From: Bacteroidales bacterium UBA6401
Lineage (GTDB): Bacteria > Bacteroidota > Bacteroidia > Bacteroidales > UBA932
NCBI GenBank assembly: GCA_002438635.1
Contig: DJPX01000013.1
Location: forward strand, 1 to 5,487
DNA: 5,487 nt
Direction: 5' to 3'
Shown here in pieces: positions 1 through 5,487 of this stretch; the stretch's first letter is position 1; each line of letters opens with the position of its first letter. Made by a program: the position numbers and the translations under genes. Below the pieces are notes generated by a model. That model was given only the letters and a program-made list of their open reading frames with translations. It searched no databases and was not told where the DNA came from.

Positions 1-505
1 GATAAGGGGGCGGGATGCCCCCTTTCTTCTTTCCTAACTTCGGATGACGTCCTGCGCCCTTGAATATAAGGCTTGAGAACAGCGTAATGGTTGTGGAGTC
101 GATGATCTGCAGCTTGTTGAGCCACTTTGGTGTCTGCCGTTTTCGGCTGTCCGATGAAAGTTCGTCCTTGTATCTATCGTAAAGGTCGCGATATGTGGCT
201 TCGAAGATGGTTTCAGGCCTCCTGGCATTCGCATCCGAGAGCGTGCTACGCCGCGGCATCATTTCTATGCCTAGATGAGAGAACTTCCTTGCTTCCGGAA
301 ACATGGAGTTTGTAATTTCCCTTAAAGAGTCGAAGCGTTTGATGACAGCATACAACATTATCAGCAGATGCTGCCATGCGTCGAAATGTTTCACATATTT
401 CTCTCCGCCCTTTTCGTGGCTGATTTGAAGAATTTTTGACTTGTCAAGCAGATTTATCAGCTGATCATACACCGGCTGTCCGGCAAAATGACTACCTTTG
501 CTCAT
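1..505 (-). CDS. IS4-family transposase, N-terminal part (3' end outside window)
   Basis: The minus-strand frame from ATG at 503-505 reads 168 residues with no stop to the window edge. It begins MSKGSHFAGQPVYDQL and contains a helical N-terminal region of the DUF4372 type (about residues 5-80), the segment RRSTLSDANARRPE (85-98) and the start of the DDE catalytic domain at IIDSTTITLF. There D136 is the expected first catalytic aspartate. This is followed by the typical KGAGRHPKLGKKKGGI segment. Family members are usually about 380-400 aa, so the other catalytic residues lie beyond the edge. It should catalyse cut-and-paste transposition of its own element. The last four codons (PPPY) do not fit the family pattern, where I expect something like KVH after GGI. 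That point coincides with a perfect inverted repeat, so the gene may be broken there. The ATG follows a consensus-like promoter by about 20 nt. No strong ribosome binding site is seen, as is usual in this phylum. Confidence 0.85.
   Translation of the reverse strand, partial: MSKGSHFAGQPVYDQLINLLDKSKILQISHEKGGEKYVKHFDAWQHLLIMLYAVIKRFDSLREITNSMFPEARKFSHLGIEMMPRRSTLSDANARRPETIFEATYRDLYDRYKDELSSDSRKRQTPKWLNKLQIIDSTTITLFSSLIFKGAGRHPKLGKKKGGIPPPY
4..24. repeat. Perfect 8-bp inverted repeat at left edge
   Basis: Bases 4-11 (AAGGGGGC) and 17-24 (GCCCCCTT) are exact reverse complements around a 5-base loop. The hairpin sits inside the transposase reading frame, exactly where the protein stops matching the family pattern. 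It is GC-rich, unlike its surroundings. Confidence 0.7.
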
Positions 506-530
506 CGTTATTCATGTTTTTTGGTCGAAA

Positions 531-561
531 CAAAAGTAGCGAAAAGGCTGGACCCTGGAAA
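531..561 (-). promoter_or_regulatory. Probable promoter of the IS transposase
   Basis: On the minus strand, TACTTTTG (538 to 531) matches the Bacteroidetes -7 consensus TAnnTTTG. It is preceded after 19 bases by TTTC (561 to 558), one change from the -33 TTTG. Transcription would begin near 524 and give a leader of about 20 nt before the ATG at 505. Confidence 0.5.
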
Positions 562-575
562 CAGGATTCAGCCTT
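544..575. repeat. Stem-loop near the IS end
   Basis: Bases 544-557 and 562-575 form a 14-pair stem with one G-T wobble and one C/A mismatch. They close a GAAA tetraloop on the plus strand. Read on the minus strand the stem is followed by TTTTCGC; read on the plus strand it is followed by a T-rich stretch. It could block transcription entering the element from outside, a known habit of IS ends. That role is inferred. It overlaps the proposed -33 element of the transposase promoter. Confidence 0.55.
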
Positions 576-615
576 GTTATTTTATATTCTTGAAAATTTT
601 AGCGGACAGTAATAG

Positions 616-996
616 TTCTTAACGGCGAAAATAGCTAACTTCACACCCGACGAAAAAGAAAAATACACGGAGGGCCAAAAGATGATTTACGATTATCAGA
701 ACTGTATAGATTATGCTGTAGAAAAAGCTGCAAAAGAAAATCTCGCAAAAGGACTTGCAAAAGGTGAGGCAAAAGGAAGAGCTGAAGGTCTTGCGGAGGG
801 CCTCGCGAAAGGTGAAGCTAAAGGTGAAGCTAAATGAAGAACTGAGGGACTTGCTGAGGGTGTAACTAAAGGGAAAATAGAGGGAGAAAAATTGGCTAAA
901 ATCGAGACGGCGCGTAATTTTAAGAGTAGAGGAATTGGATTAAAAATTATTTCCGAGTGTACAGGCCTATCTATAAAAGAAATAACGGAATTATAA
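616..996 (+). pseudogene. Remnant of Rpn-type (PD-(D/E)XK) transposase, C-terminal part
   Basis: The plus-strand frame from about 616 reads KIANFTPDEKEKYTEGQKMIYDY and so on. It then runs through a lysine/glycine/glutamate/alanine-rich tract and ends in a short helical module, ARNFKSRGIGLKIISECTGLSIKEITEL, with TAA at 994-996. This is the usual C-terminal architecture of Bacteroidetes PD-(D/E)XK nuclease-family transposases (Rpn/PDDEXK_2), which normally carry a nuclease domain of about 200 residues upstream. That nuclease domain is missing: a TAG lies in frame at 613-615 and IS4-type sequence lies to the left. A second lesion is an in-frame TGA at 835-837. From ATG 682 only 51 codons could be read before it. 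The gene is dead on both counts. The reverse-strand open frame over this tract is a low-complexity shadow. Confidence 0.8.
808..843 (+). repeat. 12-bp tandem repeat in the transposase relic
   Basis: AAAGGTGAAGCT occurs at 808-819 and again at 820-831, followed by a decayed copy at 832-843 (AAATGAAGAACT). Looser copies extend through about 736-870. Each unit encodes a Lys-Gly-Glu-Ala type tetrapeptide. The third copy holds the in-frame stop, best explained as GGA changed to TGA. Compare AAAGGAAGAGCT earlier in the tract (772-783). Confidence 0.8.
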
Positions 997-1058
997 TTAT
1001 TCGTAATCACCTTACTTACATAATACGAGTTCTCACTCTCTTTTTGCACAAGTAATGC

Positions 1059-2756
1059 TCAACACATCAAAAGCATCATAATCTGTGCGGAAATCACGCG
1101 AAGAAATATTCCTGCAGGATAAACGGTTGCATAAGAAACTGATGGCTCATCATCTTCCACTGTACTGAGCGCGTAATTAAGCGCGATAGGATTGGCCATA
1201 GAGCCACACAACATCCCTATATTCGAAGCGTACGAGACGCCACACCACTTGGAAGCGACAAATCCAAATAGCAGAACAGGGACCACAGCAAGAAAAATGC
1301 TAAGCGCGATCCATAATAAACCTTCAGGCTTAAACACTGTTTCGAAAAAGCCTGGGCCAGCACTAAGTCCCAAACCTGCAAGATAGACTGTTAGCCCTAG
1401 CTGACGAAGCATCATATTGGCACTCATAGTAGTATAGGTACTAAAATGCAGACGCGAGCCAAACGCTCCCATAAGAATTCCTACTACGATAGCGCCACCC
1501 GCAAGGCCTAATTTCACAGGCACACTCATCCCTGGTATAGCAATAGGGATGGAGCCCACGATAAGTCCGAAGATTATCCCCACGAAGATCGCAAGTAGAT
1601 TAGGATTCCGCAATTCCTTTTCTTGATTACCTAATACTGCCGCTACATTGTCTATGGCTTTTTCTTGACCCACTATGGTGAGTTTATCTCCTATTTGAAG
1701 CCTAAGGCTACTTGAAGGCAGAATATCGATACCTGCTCGATTTACCCTTGTAATATTAATACTATATGCATTACGAAGGTGCAAATCGCCCAGTTTCGCT
1801 CCATTAATATTGGTTTTAGTCACTAGCACGTGACGGGATACAAGCGTGCCATCTATATGATTCCAATCGATGTCCTTTTTGTTCCAATCCTTATGGACAA
1901 TCTGTCCGAAAAGTTCTTCTACCTTACCGACTTCGCTTTCCTTAGACATAACGAGAACATGTTCTCCCTTTTCTAGAATGGTATCCCCATTAGGAATAAT
2001 CACAATACCCTGATTAGCATCATCTTCGCGAGGTCCATTAAACTTCCATACACGCGAGACCACCAAGTGCGGATGGACACCTTTCATAATGGTTTTTATA
2101 TCCTTGCCAAATATCTGAGGGTTTGTCACGCGAAGTTCCGTGACAAAAGTGGGATTTTCGTGCACTCCAGAGGAAGTAGTTCCATTTTTACAAAAAATAG
2201 CTCGTAAAATTATTATGCTTCCTATAACGCCTATAATACCAAATGGATAACCTACTGCACAAGCCATAGCCATCTCGTTGGATAAATCGATAGAACCTGG
2301 ATTAAGTTCCAAAAGTGACTGTTGCGCAGCTCCAAGCATAGGAGTGTTAGTCACAGCACCCGTCAGCAAGCCCATCGATACGGGAAAAGAAATGCCGAAT
2401 ATATACGGAATGAGCATACAAAGTAGGGAGCCAAATATCAAGACGCCGAAGGCCAAGAGGTTCAGTTTTAACCCTCCTTTTTTAAGTGATGGAAAAAAAC
2501 TTGGCCCCACTTGAAGGCCTAAAACATATATGAAGAGAATTAAACCGAAATTCTGCGCCAAAGAAAGCATTTTCGGATCTATTTCGAATCCGAAATGGCC
2601 TGCCAATATACCTGCAAAAAATACGAAAGTAATACCAAGCGAGACGCCTTTAAACTTAATTTTACTAAGCAAAAGACCAACAGCGCAAATAAGCGAAAGC
2701 ACTATTATAGCCTGGATGAAGGTCTGATTGACAAATAGTTCCGTGAACCAATTCAT
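1059..2756 (-). CDS. Putative AspT/YidE-family transporter with two RCK_C (TrkA_C) domains
   Basis: This 565-aa membrane protein has the classic aspartate:alanine exchanger (AAEx, TC 2.A.81) layout. Hydrophobic permease half one (about 12-188) contains GLQVGPSFF (80-88) and GAVTNTPMLGAAQQ (133-146). A soluble middle part (about 200-380) follows, holding two RCK_C-like folds, each ending in a GD/GE turn plus a hydrophobic strand (EKGEHVLVM, QIGDKLTIVG). Permease half two (about 385-565) contains the matching motifs GLGLSAGPGFF (461-471) and GSMANPIALNYA (518-529). The duplicated motifs show the internal repeat of the family. Length is typical and no lesion is seen. Family members exchange or export small carboxylates or amino acids (AspT aspartate/alanine, SucE succinate). 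The substrate here cannot be told. The start ATG overlaps the stop of a short upstream frame by 4 bases. I found no consensus promoter directly in front, so read-through from rpmH is possible. Confidence 0.93.
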   Translation of the reverse strand: MNWFTELFVNQTFIQAIIVLSLICAVGLLLSKIKFKGVSLGITFVFFAGILAGHFGFEIDPKMLSLAQNFGLILFIYVLGLQVGPSFFPSLKKGGLKLNLLAFGVLIFGSLLCMLIPYIFGISFPVSMGLLTGAVTNTPMLGAAQQSLLELNPGSIDLSNEMAMACAVGYPFGIIGVIGSIIILRAIFCKNGTTSSGVHENPTFVTELRVTNPQIFGKDIKTIMKGVHPHLVVSRVWKFNGPREDDANQGIVIIPNGDTILEKGEHVLVMSKESEVGKVEELFGQIVHKDWNKKDIDWNHIDGTLVSRHVLVTKTNINGAKLGDLHLRNAYSINITRVNRAGIDILPSSSLRLQIGDKLTIVGQEKAIDNVAAVLGNQEKELRNPNLLAIFVGIIFGLIVGSIPIAIPGMSVPVKLGLAGGAIVVGILMGAFGSRLHFSTYTTMSANMMLRQLGLTVYLAGLGLSAGPGFFETVFKPEGLLWIALSIFLAVVPVLLFGFVASKWCGVSYASNIGMLCGSMANPIALNYALSTVEDDEPSVSYATVYPAGIFLRVISAQIMMLLMC

Positions 2757-2896
2757 ATACTTTCTCTACTATAAAAACCAGCTATCTTTTTTTTATCTGC
2801 GAAATGACTAATATGAACTTCATGGTTTCTTGTTTCCAATCCATCAAATACCACTCCCCATTTAGCACAATTTGCCAAAGAAAAAGGGATGCCCAT
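2753..2896 (-). CDS. Possible 47-aa ORF between rpmH and the transporter
   Basis: From ATG at 2894-2896 the minus strand reads MGIPFSLANCAKWGVVFDGL, continues through an 8-A run (KKK) and ends YSRESI with TGA at 2753-2755. The stop overlaps the transporter start as ATGA, the arrangement of translationally coupled genes. An in-frame GTG at 2909-2911, behind AGAAGGG, is an alternative start. I do not recognise the protein. It has no signal peptide or membrane segment. Against it, the ATG lies at the foot of a terminator-like hairpin that covers the start region, and short open frames arise by chance. For it, the whole intergenic space is open in this one frame and composition looks coding-like. 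Confidence 0.3.
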   Translation of the reverse strand: MGIPFSLANCAKWGVVFDGLETRNHEVHISHFADKKKIAGFYSRESI

Positions 2897-2914
2897 AAAA
2901 TTACTGGTCACCCC
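2877..2914 (-). terminator. Probable terminator downstream of rpmH
   Basis: On the minus strand GGGGTGACC (2914 to 2906) pairs with GGGCATCCC (2894 to 2886) over nine positions, with one G-T wobble and one mismatch. The loop is 11 nt, and the stem is followed by TTTTTCTTT (2885 to 2877). It begins 24 bases after the rpmH stop. This is a good intrinsic-terminator shape and may be leaky. It also overlaps the start of the small open frame ahead of the transporter. Confidence 0.6.
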
Positions 2915-2938
2915 TTCTGCCTATTCTTCTACAAAAGA

Positions 2939-3091
2939 TTAATAGCGATCTTCTGAAGAAACAGTTAACTTCTTACGTCCATGACGGCGACGTGCATTTA
3001 GAACTCTGCGTCCATTAGCAGTAGCCATACGCTCACGAAAACCATGCTTGTTAACTCTCTTACGATTTGATGGTTGAAATGTCCTTTTCAT
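2939..3091 (-). CDS. rpmH: 50S ribosomal protein bL34
   Basis: Fifty codons from ATG 3089-3091 to TAA 2939-2941 read MKRTFQPSNRKRVNKHGFRE and so on, ending GRKKLTVSSEDRY. This is the complete bL34 protein: the KRTFQPSN start, the HGFRxRMATxNGRRVL core (16-31) and the basic RRRHGRKKL segment (34-42) are all present. It is a small, very basic component of the large ribosomal subunit that binds 23S rRNA. The C-terminal SSE extension is usual in Bacteroidetes. The gene has its own strong promoter 36 bp upstream and a terminator-like hairpin downstream. In many bacteria rpmH sits beside rnpA and dnaA, and in Bacteroides I recall efp nearby; neither is present here. Confidence 0.97.
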   Translation of the reverse strand: MKRTFQPSNRKRVNKHGFRERMATANGRRVLNARRRHGRKKLTVSSEDRY

Positions 3092-3126
3092 ATTTTATAC
3101 TTTTTTAATTTGCAAAATCGGGACGG

Positions 3127-3158
3127 CAAAGATACTATTTTCTTATCTCAATTACAAA
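3127..3158 (-). promoter_or_regulatory. rpmH promoter, Bacteroidetes type
   Basis: The minus strand shows TTTG (3158 to 3155), a spacer of 20 bases, then TATCTTTG (3134 to 3127). This fits the Bacteroidetes housekeeping sigma consensus (TTTG, about 20 bases, TAnnTTTG) at every fixed position. The start of transcription should fall near 3120, giving a leader of about 30 nt before the rpmH ATG. The promoter lies just past the stop codon of the upstream lipoprotein gene. Confidence 0.85.
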
Positions 3159-3165
3159 TTTTTCA

Positions 3166-3792
3166 TTAAAATATTCGATATTCAACTGTGCGTGATATTT
3201 TTGTTCCATCAATATATGTAATTAACACCTTTATATTATATGACGCCGAAATATCTGACGGATTACTTGTAAACTCTATAGCAAACAAGCTACCCCCAGT
3301 TGCATCAATCAAATTTAAATCAGGGTTATCTTCTAATAATACTGAATAACTTTCACATTCCTCTCCCTTATATCCACTACTAATATAATTTTCATACGAA
3401 CTATATCTAATTTTAATAATATCATTTAAGGAAGAATTCGAATTATGATCCTGATCATAAACACCATCACATGTAACTATCACACTTTCAATATCCGGAA
3501 ATATGGAAACAGGAAAACCCTCCCAATGTCGGCGCTCCCTGCAATATGAAACATCCATATTTTTCTCACTAATCGCCTCATATAAAGCTACATTGTTATC
3601 ACTATTGATTACCTGCGTAGAATTATATTTAAATTCACATACAATTAAACGCTCCTCAGGAAAAGACACCAAATTAATTTCTGGATGAGAAATATAACCT
3701 GTTATAAAATGGTCGGAATAATATGACGGCCCACACGATACTATGCAAAAAAATAGTGAGCACAATCCCAATATTTTACCTTGGCGCATCAT
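3166..3792 (-). CDS. Lipoprotein of unknown function
   Basis: This 208-aa protein begins with a short basic n-region (MMRQGK) and a hydrophobic stretch (about 7-19). A lipobox IVSC follows, with C20 as the lipidated cysteine, so it is very likely a signal-peptidase-II lipoprotein of the cell envelope. Residues after the cysteine are GPSYYSDH, without the acidic run that marks surface-exported lipoproteins in Bacteroides, so the location is open. The mature part is polar and strand-rich, with four further cysteines (52, 84, 108, 146) that could form disulfides. The C-terminal strands (about 167-207) resemble a beta-sandwich. I do not recognise a family. The gene is markedly AT-rich: 3181-3240 has 15 G/C in 60 bases, against 32 in 4201-4260 of the methyltransferase. 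This suggests a different origin. ATG codons at 3792 and 3789 are both usable starts. No consensus promoter is visible upstream. Confidence 0.75.
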   Translation of the reverse strand: MMRQGKILGLCSLFFCIVSCGPSYYSDHFITGYISHPEINLVSFPEERLIVCEFKYNSTQVINSDNNVALYEAISEKNMDVSYCRERRHWEGFPVSIFPDIESVIVTCDGVYDQDHNSNSSLNDIIKIRYSSYENYISSGYKGEECESYSVLLEDNPDLNLIDATGGSLFAIEFTSNPSDISASYNIKVLITYIDGTKISRTVEYRIF

Positions 3793-3979
3793 AAGTTATT
3801 ATTTTTAAATAGTTATTGTAATTTGTCACTCCTTCCATCACCGATGAACTATCCCAATGTTGCAAAAAATGAATAGTCCACGATAGATAAGTCCCTAATA
3901 GTCTTCCACTATTATTATCAAAAAACTTGTATTCTTTCCTCTTACAAGATACAAATAATTCATAGAACCAAATGCTCAT
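3776..3979 (-). CDS. Possible 67-aa hypothetical protein
   Basis: The minus-strand frame from ATG 3977-3979 reads MSIWFYELFVSCKRKEYKFF and so on to TAA at 3776-3778. It starts 4 bases after the methyltransferase stop and runs 17 bases into the lipoprotein gene. This would make it a link in one minus-strand operon from the restriction genes to the lipoprotein. It is rich in aromatic residues and has no signal peptide or clear membrane segment. I do not recognise it. The frame stays open further upstream, inside the methyltransferase gene, which weakens the case. The alternative is a simple AT-rich intergenic stretch of about 190 bases. Confidence 0.35.
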   Translation of the reverse strand: MSIWFYELFVSCKRKEYKFFDNNSGRLLGTYLSWTIHFLQHWDSSSVMEGVTNYNNYLKIITYDAPR

Positions 3980-3983
3980 CAAT

Positions 3984-4865
3984 CTAAAACGGCAACCCTG
4001 CACCATAATAAACAGGCGGCGCGCTGAGGACACGAATATCCTTATCCTCGAAGAGTTTTGCCTGTTTTTGCAGTTTCTCCAGATACTCAGTGCGAAGAGA
4101 CAAATTGTCAAGTTCTTCTCTTCGTGCCTTGCTAATCTCCAGAAACTTATCCTCCATATCTATTCCCAAGAACCTGCGCCCAAGCAAGTTGGCCGCTATC
4201 CCTGTCGTGCTGCTTCCGGTAAATGGATCCAATATCCAAGCTCCAGGTTCTGTGGAAGCCTGAATTATTCTCGACAATACACACAGTGGCTTCTGCGTAG
4301 GATGCTTCCCACACGATTTCTCCCATTTGGCAATCGCAGGAAGCGTCCACACATCACGCATCTGAGTACCCCCGTTTATCTCCTTCATCAACTCATAATT
4401 GAAGTAGTGAGCGACTTTCTGCTCCTTTCGAGCCCAAAGGATATATTCAGCAGAGTACATGAAATACCGGCACGAAAGGTTTGGTGGGGGATTGGTCTTC
4501 ACCCAAGTAATGCAATTCAAAATCTTGAATCCAAGTTCCGTCAGGCATCGGGCGATAGAAAAGATATTGTGATATGTCCCGCTTACCCAGATTGTACCGT
4601 TGCTCTTTAACTTCTCTCGGCAAGCCGAAAGCCAAGCCTTGTCGAACCGGTAGTCTTCTTCAAATCCCTTAGATTTATCCCACTCGCCTTTATTCACAGA
4701 CACCATCTTCCCACTCTGAACGCTGATGCCCCCATTAGACAGATGGTATGGCGGATCAGCGAAAATCATATCAAACTTGAACTCAAATTGAGACAAAAGT
4801 TCGATACAATTCCCTTTAGCCAAAGTGAAATCCTTATTCCCGGACTTGAAGAAAGGGGTAATCAT
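3984..4865 (-). CDS. dpnA: DpnA-like adenine-N6 DNA methyltransferase (GATC, beta class)
   Basis: This 293-aa protein has the N6/N4 methyltransferase fold in beta-class order. Catalytic motif IV DPPY (37-40) comes first, followed by the DpnA-typical segment HLSNGGISVQSGKMVSVNKGEW (41-62). Then come TIWVSGTYHNI (91-101), the KTNPPPNLSCRYF block (123-135), HPTQKP (188-193) and the AdoMet-binding motif DPFTGSSTTG (213-222), with GID (234-236) closing the site. The closest remembered relative is DpnA (M2.DpnII) of Streptococcus, which methylates adenine in GATC and also acts on single-stranded DNA. Specificity is inferred from that likeness and from the DpnII-like endonuclease next to it. All key residues are present, so it should be active. 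Its start overlaps the endonuclease stop by 4 bases (ATGA), pointing to coupled translation. The C-terminal tail beyond about 255 is longer than I recall for DpnA. Confidence 0.9.
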   Translation of the reverse strand: MITPFFKSGNKDFTLAKGNCIELLSQFEFKFDMIFADPPYHLSNGGISVQSGKMVSVNKGEWDKSKGFEEDYRFDKAWLSACREKLKSNGTIWVSGTYHNIFSIARCLTELGFKILNCITWVKTNPPPNLSCRYFMYSAEYILWARKEQKVAHYFNYELMKEINGGTQMRDVWTLPAIAKWEKSCGKHPTQKPLCVLSRIIQASTEPGAWILDPFTGSSTTGIAANLLGRRFLGIDMEDKFLEISKARREELDNLSLRTEYLEKLQKQAKLFEDKDIRVLSAPPVYYGAGLPF

Positions 4866-5487
4866 ACACGAATCAGATTTGAAATAACACCATCCTCCAA
4901 ATCCTTGATATTATAGAGATTCTCAAGGACATCGAAAGTCTCTTTCAAATTGTTCCGGGCATTTATCCAGCCTTGACCGTCAGTGAACCACACAAACTTG
5001 AAGAAGTCCAAGTCCTTGGTCTCCAATGTTATTGTCTTATAACTCCGTGCGGTCTCATTCAGTTTGGAACCAGGGCTGGAATAGAAGTTAGTCTCGATGC
5101 CATAAATCATATTCGGACATTTGATGACGAAATCAAATCTCTTTTCTGCGCTTCCGTTATTGGAGATTGAAGACAAATCTACATTCCACTTTTACTCAAT
5201 CTCGTGAATATACATTTCCTTGAAATAGGTCTCACCCTTTACAAGGCCAGCTTTAATGAGATAACTTTCAACAAGATCTTCCATCAAATGACCACCACGA
5301 TTCTTGCGTCCGTTAGAATCAAGTCCAGTCTCGACACCAGTCACATAGTCCACCAGATTATTAATCAAATGATTCTCCATAAGATCGAACAATCCAGTCT
5401 TTCTCATAAAGACCTTATACTGAGATGTTGGATAGTTTCTCGCCACGAAATTGTAGCAGAATGCTCCTTCCTCATCCATCGCGAAAA
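4862..5487 (-). pseudogene. dpnB: DpnII/MboI-family GATC restriction endonuclease, interrupted by a stop; 5' end outside window
   Basis: The frame enters from the right edge and matches the DpnII endonuclease family. It reads GLFDLMENHLINNLVDYVTG and then the signature VETGLDSNGRKNRGGHLMEDLVE. After TAA at 5192-5194 the same frame continues KWNVDLSSISNNGSAEKRFDF, then YGIETNFYSSPGSKLNETARSY and FVWFTDGQGW..ARNNLKETFDVLENLYNI, ending at TGA 4862-4864. The D of RFDF and the E of IETN are the likely PD-(D/E)XK catalytic residues, and both lie after the stop. The upstream product would therefore lack the active centre. The downstream piece could only start at an internal codon such as TTG 5174-5176. 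About 207 residues are visible out of roughly 290 expected, so some 80-90 N-terminal residues lie outside. The break is one codon with no frame change, so a Lys (AAA) or Gln (CAA) codon mutated to TAA is likely. A sequencing error is the alternative. Confidence 0.85.

Larger units (their letters stand above)
1..612 (-). mobile_element. IS4-family insertion sequence, partial (runs off left edge)
   Basis: The stretch holds the transposase start, its promoter and an upstream hairpin. On the right, recognisable coding sequence of an unrelated Rpn-type transposase begins at about 622, so the element end must lie near 600-620. The motif read on the minus strand from about 610 to 597 (ACTGTCCGCTAAAA) is a candidate terminal inverted repeat. 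I could not test this, because the opposite end of the element is outside the window. No target duplication can be checked for the same reason. The exact boundary is uncertain by about 10 bases. Confidence 0.6.

Noticed and set aside
34..315. Short frames on both strands at the left end
   Set aside because: They are shadows of the IS4 transposase frame, which matches a known family throughout.
711..1049. Minus-strand 112-aa open frame rich in Ala-Ser-Pro-Phe
   Set aside because: It is the reverse image of the Lys/Gly/Glu/Ala repeat tract of the plus-strand Rpn relic. Low complexity on one strand keeps the other open.
997..1058. Possible terminator between the Rpn relic and the transporter
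   Set aside because: Only a weak, imperfect pairing around TCGTA and TACGA is visible, without a convincing T-tract.
1192..2727. Three plus-strand frames of 64-78 aa within the transporter gene
   Set aside because: They are antisense to a full-length, motif-complete transporter.
3443..3460. Two close GATC sites in the lipoprotein gene as a possible methylation-controlled element
   Set aside because: GATC occurs about a dozen times across the window with no clear clustering at a promoter, and these two are inside coding sequence.
3793..3983. Search for a promoter of the lipoprotein gene
   Set aside because: No TAnnTTTG match was found on the minus strand here, only partial matches such as TATCTTG.
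3972..4610. Plus-strand 212-aa open frame
   Set aside because: It lies antisense to the well-supported methyltransferase and shows no recognisable motif or start context.
4147..4635. Minus-strand alternative frames of 62-67 aa inside the methyltransferase gene
   Set aside because: They are out of frame with the conserved protein and have no independent support.

Overview
The window looks like Bacteroidota (probably order Bacteroidales) chromosome. The evidence is a near-consensus TTTG-N20-TATCTTTG promoter of the Bacteroidetes sigma type, an L34 protein of Bacteroidetes style, an IS4-family transposase with the N-terminal domain common in that phylum, and a relic of a PD-(D/E)XK (Rpn-type) transposase with a lysine/glycine/glutamate-rich tail. 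All intact genes are read from the minus strand. No tRNA, rRNA or CRISPR array was seen.

Left part (1-996) is mobile-element debris. An IS4-family transposase on the minus strand runs off the left edge, and its upstream end carries a hairpin and a promoter. It abuts, at about 610-620, the 3' remnant of a plus-strand Rpn-family transposase gene, which also has an in-frame stop inside a 12-bp repeat tract. The simplest reading is that the IS inserted into an already expendable element.

Middle part (1059-3158) is a housekeeping stretch. A strong promoter drives rpmH (ribosomal protein bL34), followed by a terminator-like hairpin and a complete AspT/YidE-type transporter of 565 aa. A 47-codon open frame lies between rpmH and the transporter and ends in a 4-base ATGA overlap with the transporter start.

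Right part (3166-5487) is accessory. It holds an AT-rich gene for an unknown lipoprotein, a possible 67-aa ORF, and two genes of a DpnII-like (GATC) restriction-modification system. The methyltransferase (DpnA-like) is intact. The endonuclease (DpnII/MboI family) enters from the right edge and is interrupted by a single in-frame TAA, with both halves otherwise conserved and in one frame. The two genes overlap by 4 bases. The locus therefore looks like a restriction system that has lost cutting but kept methylation. This is the most interesting point in the window. I see no clearly new system.
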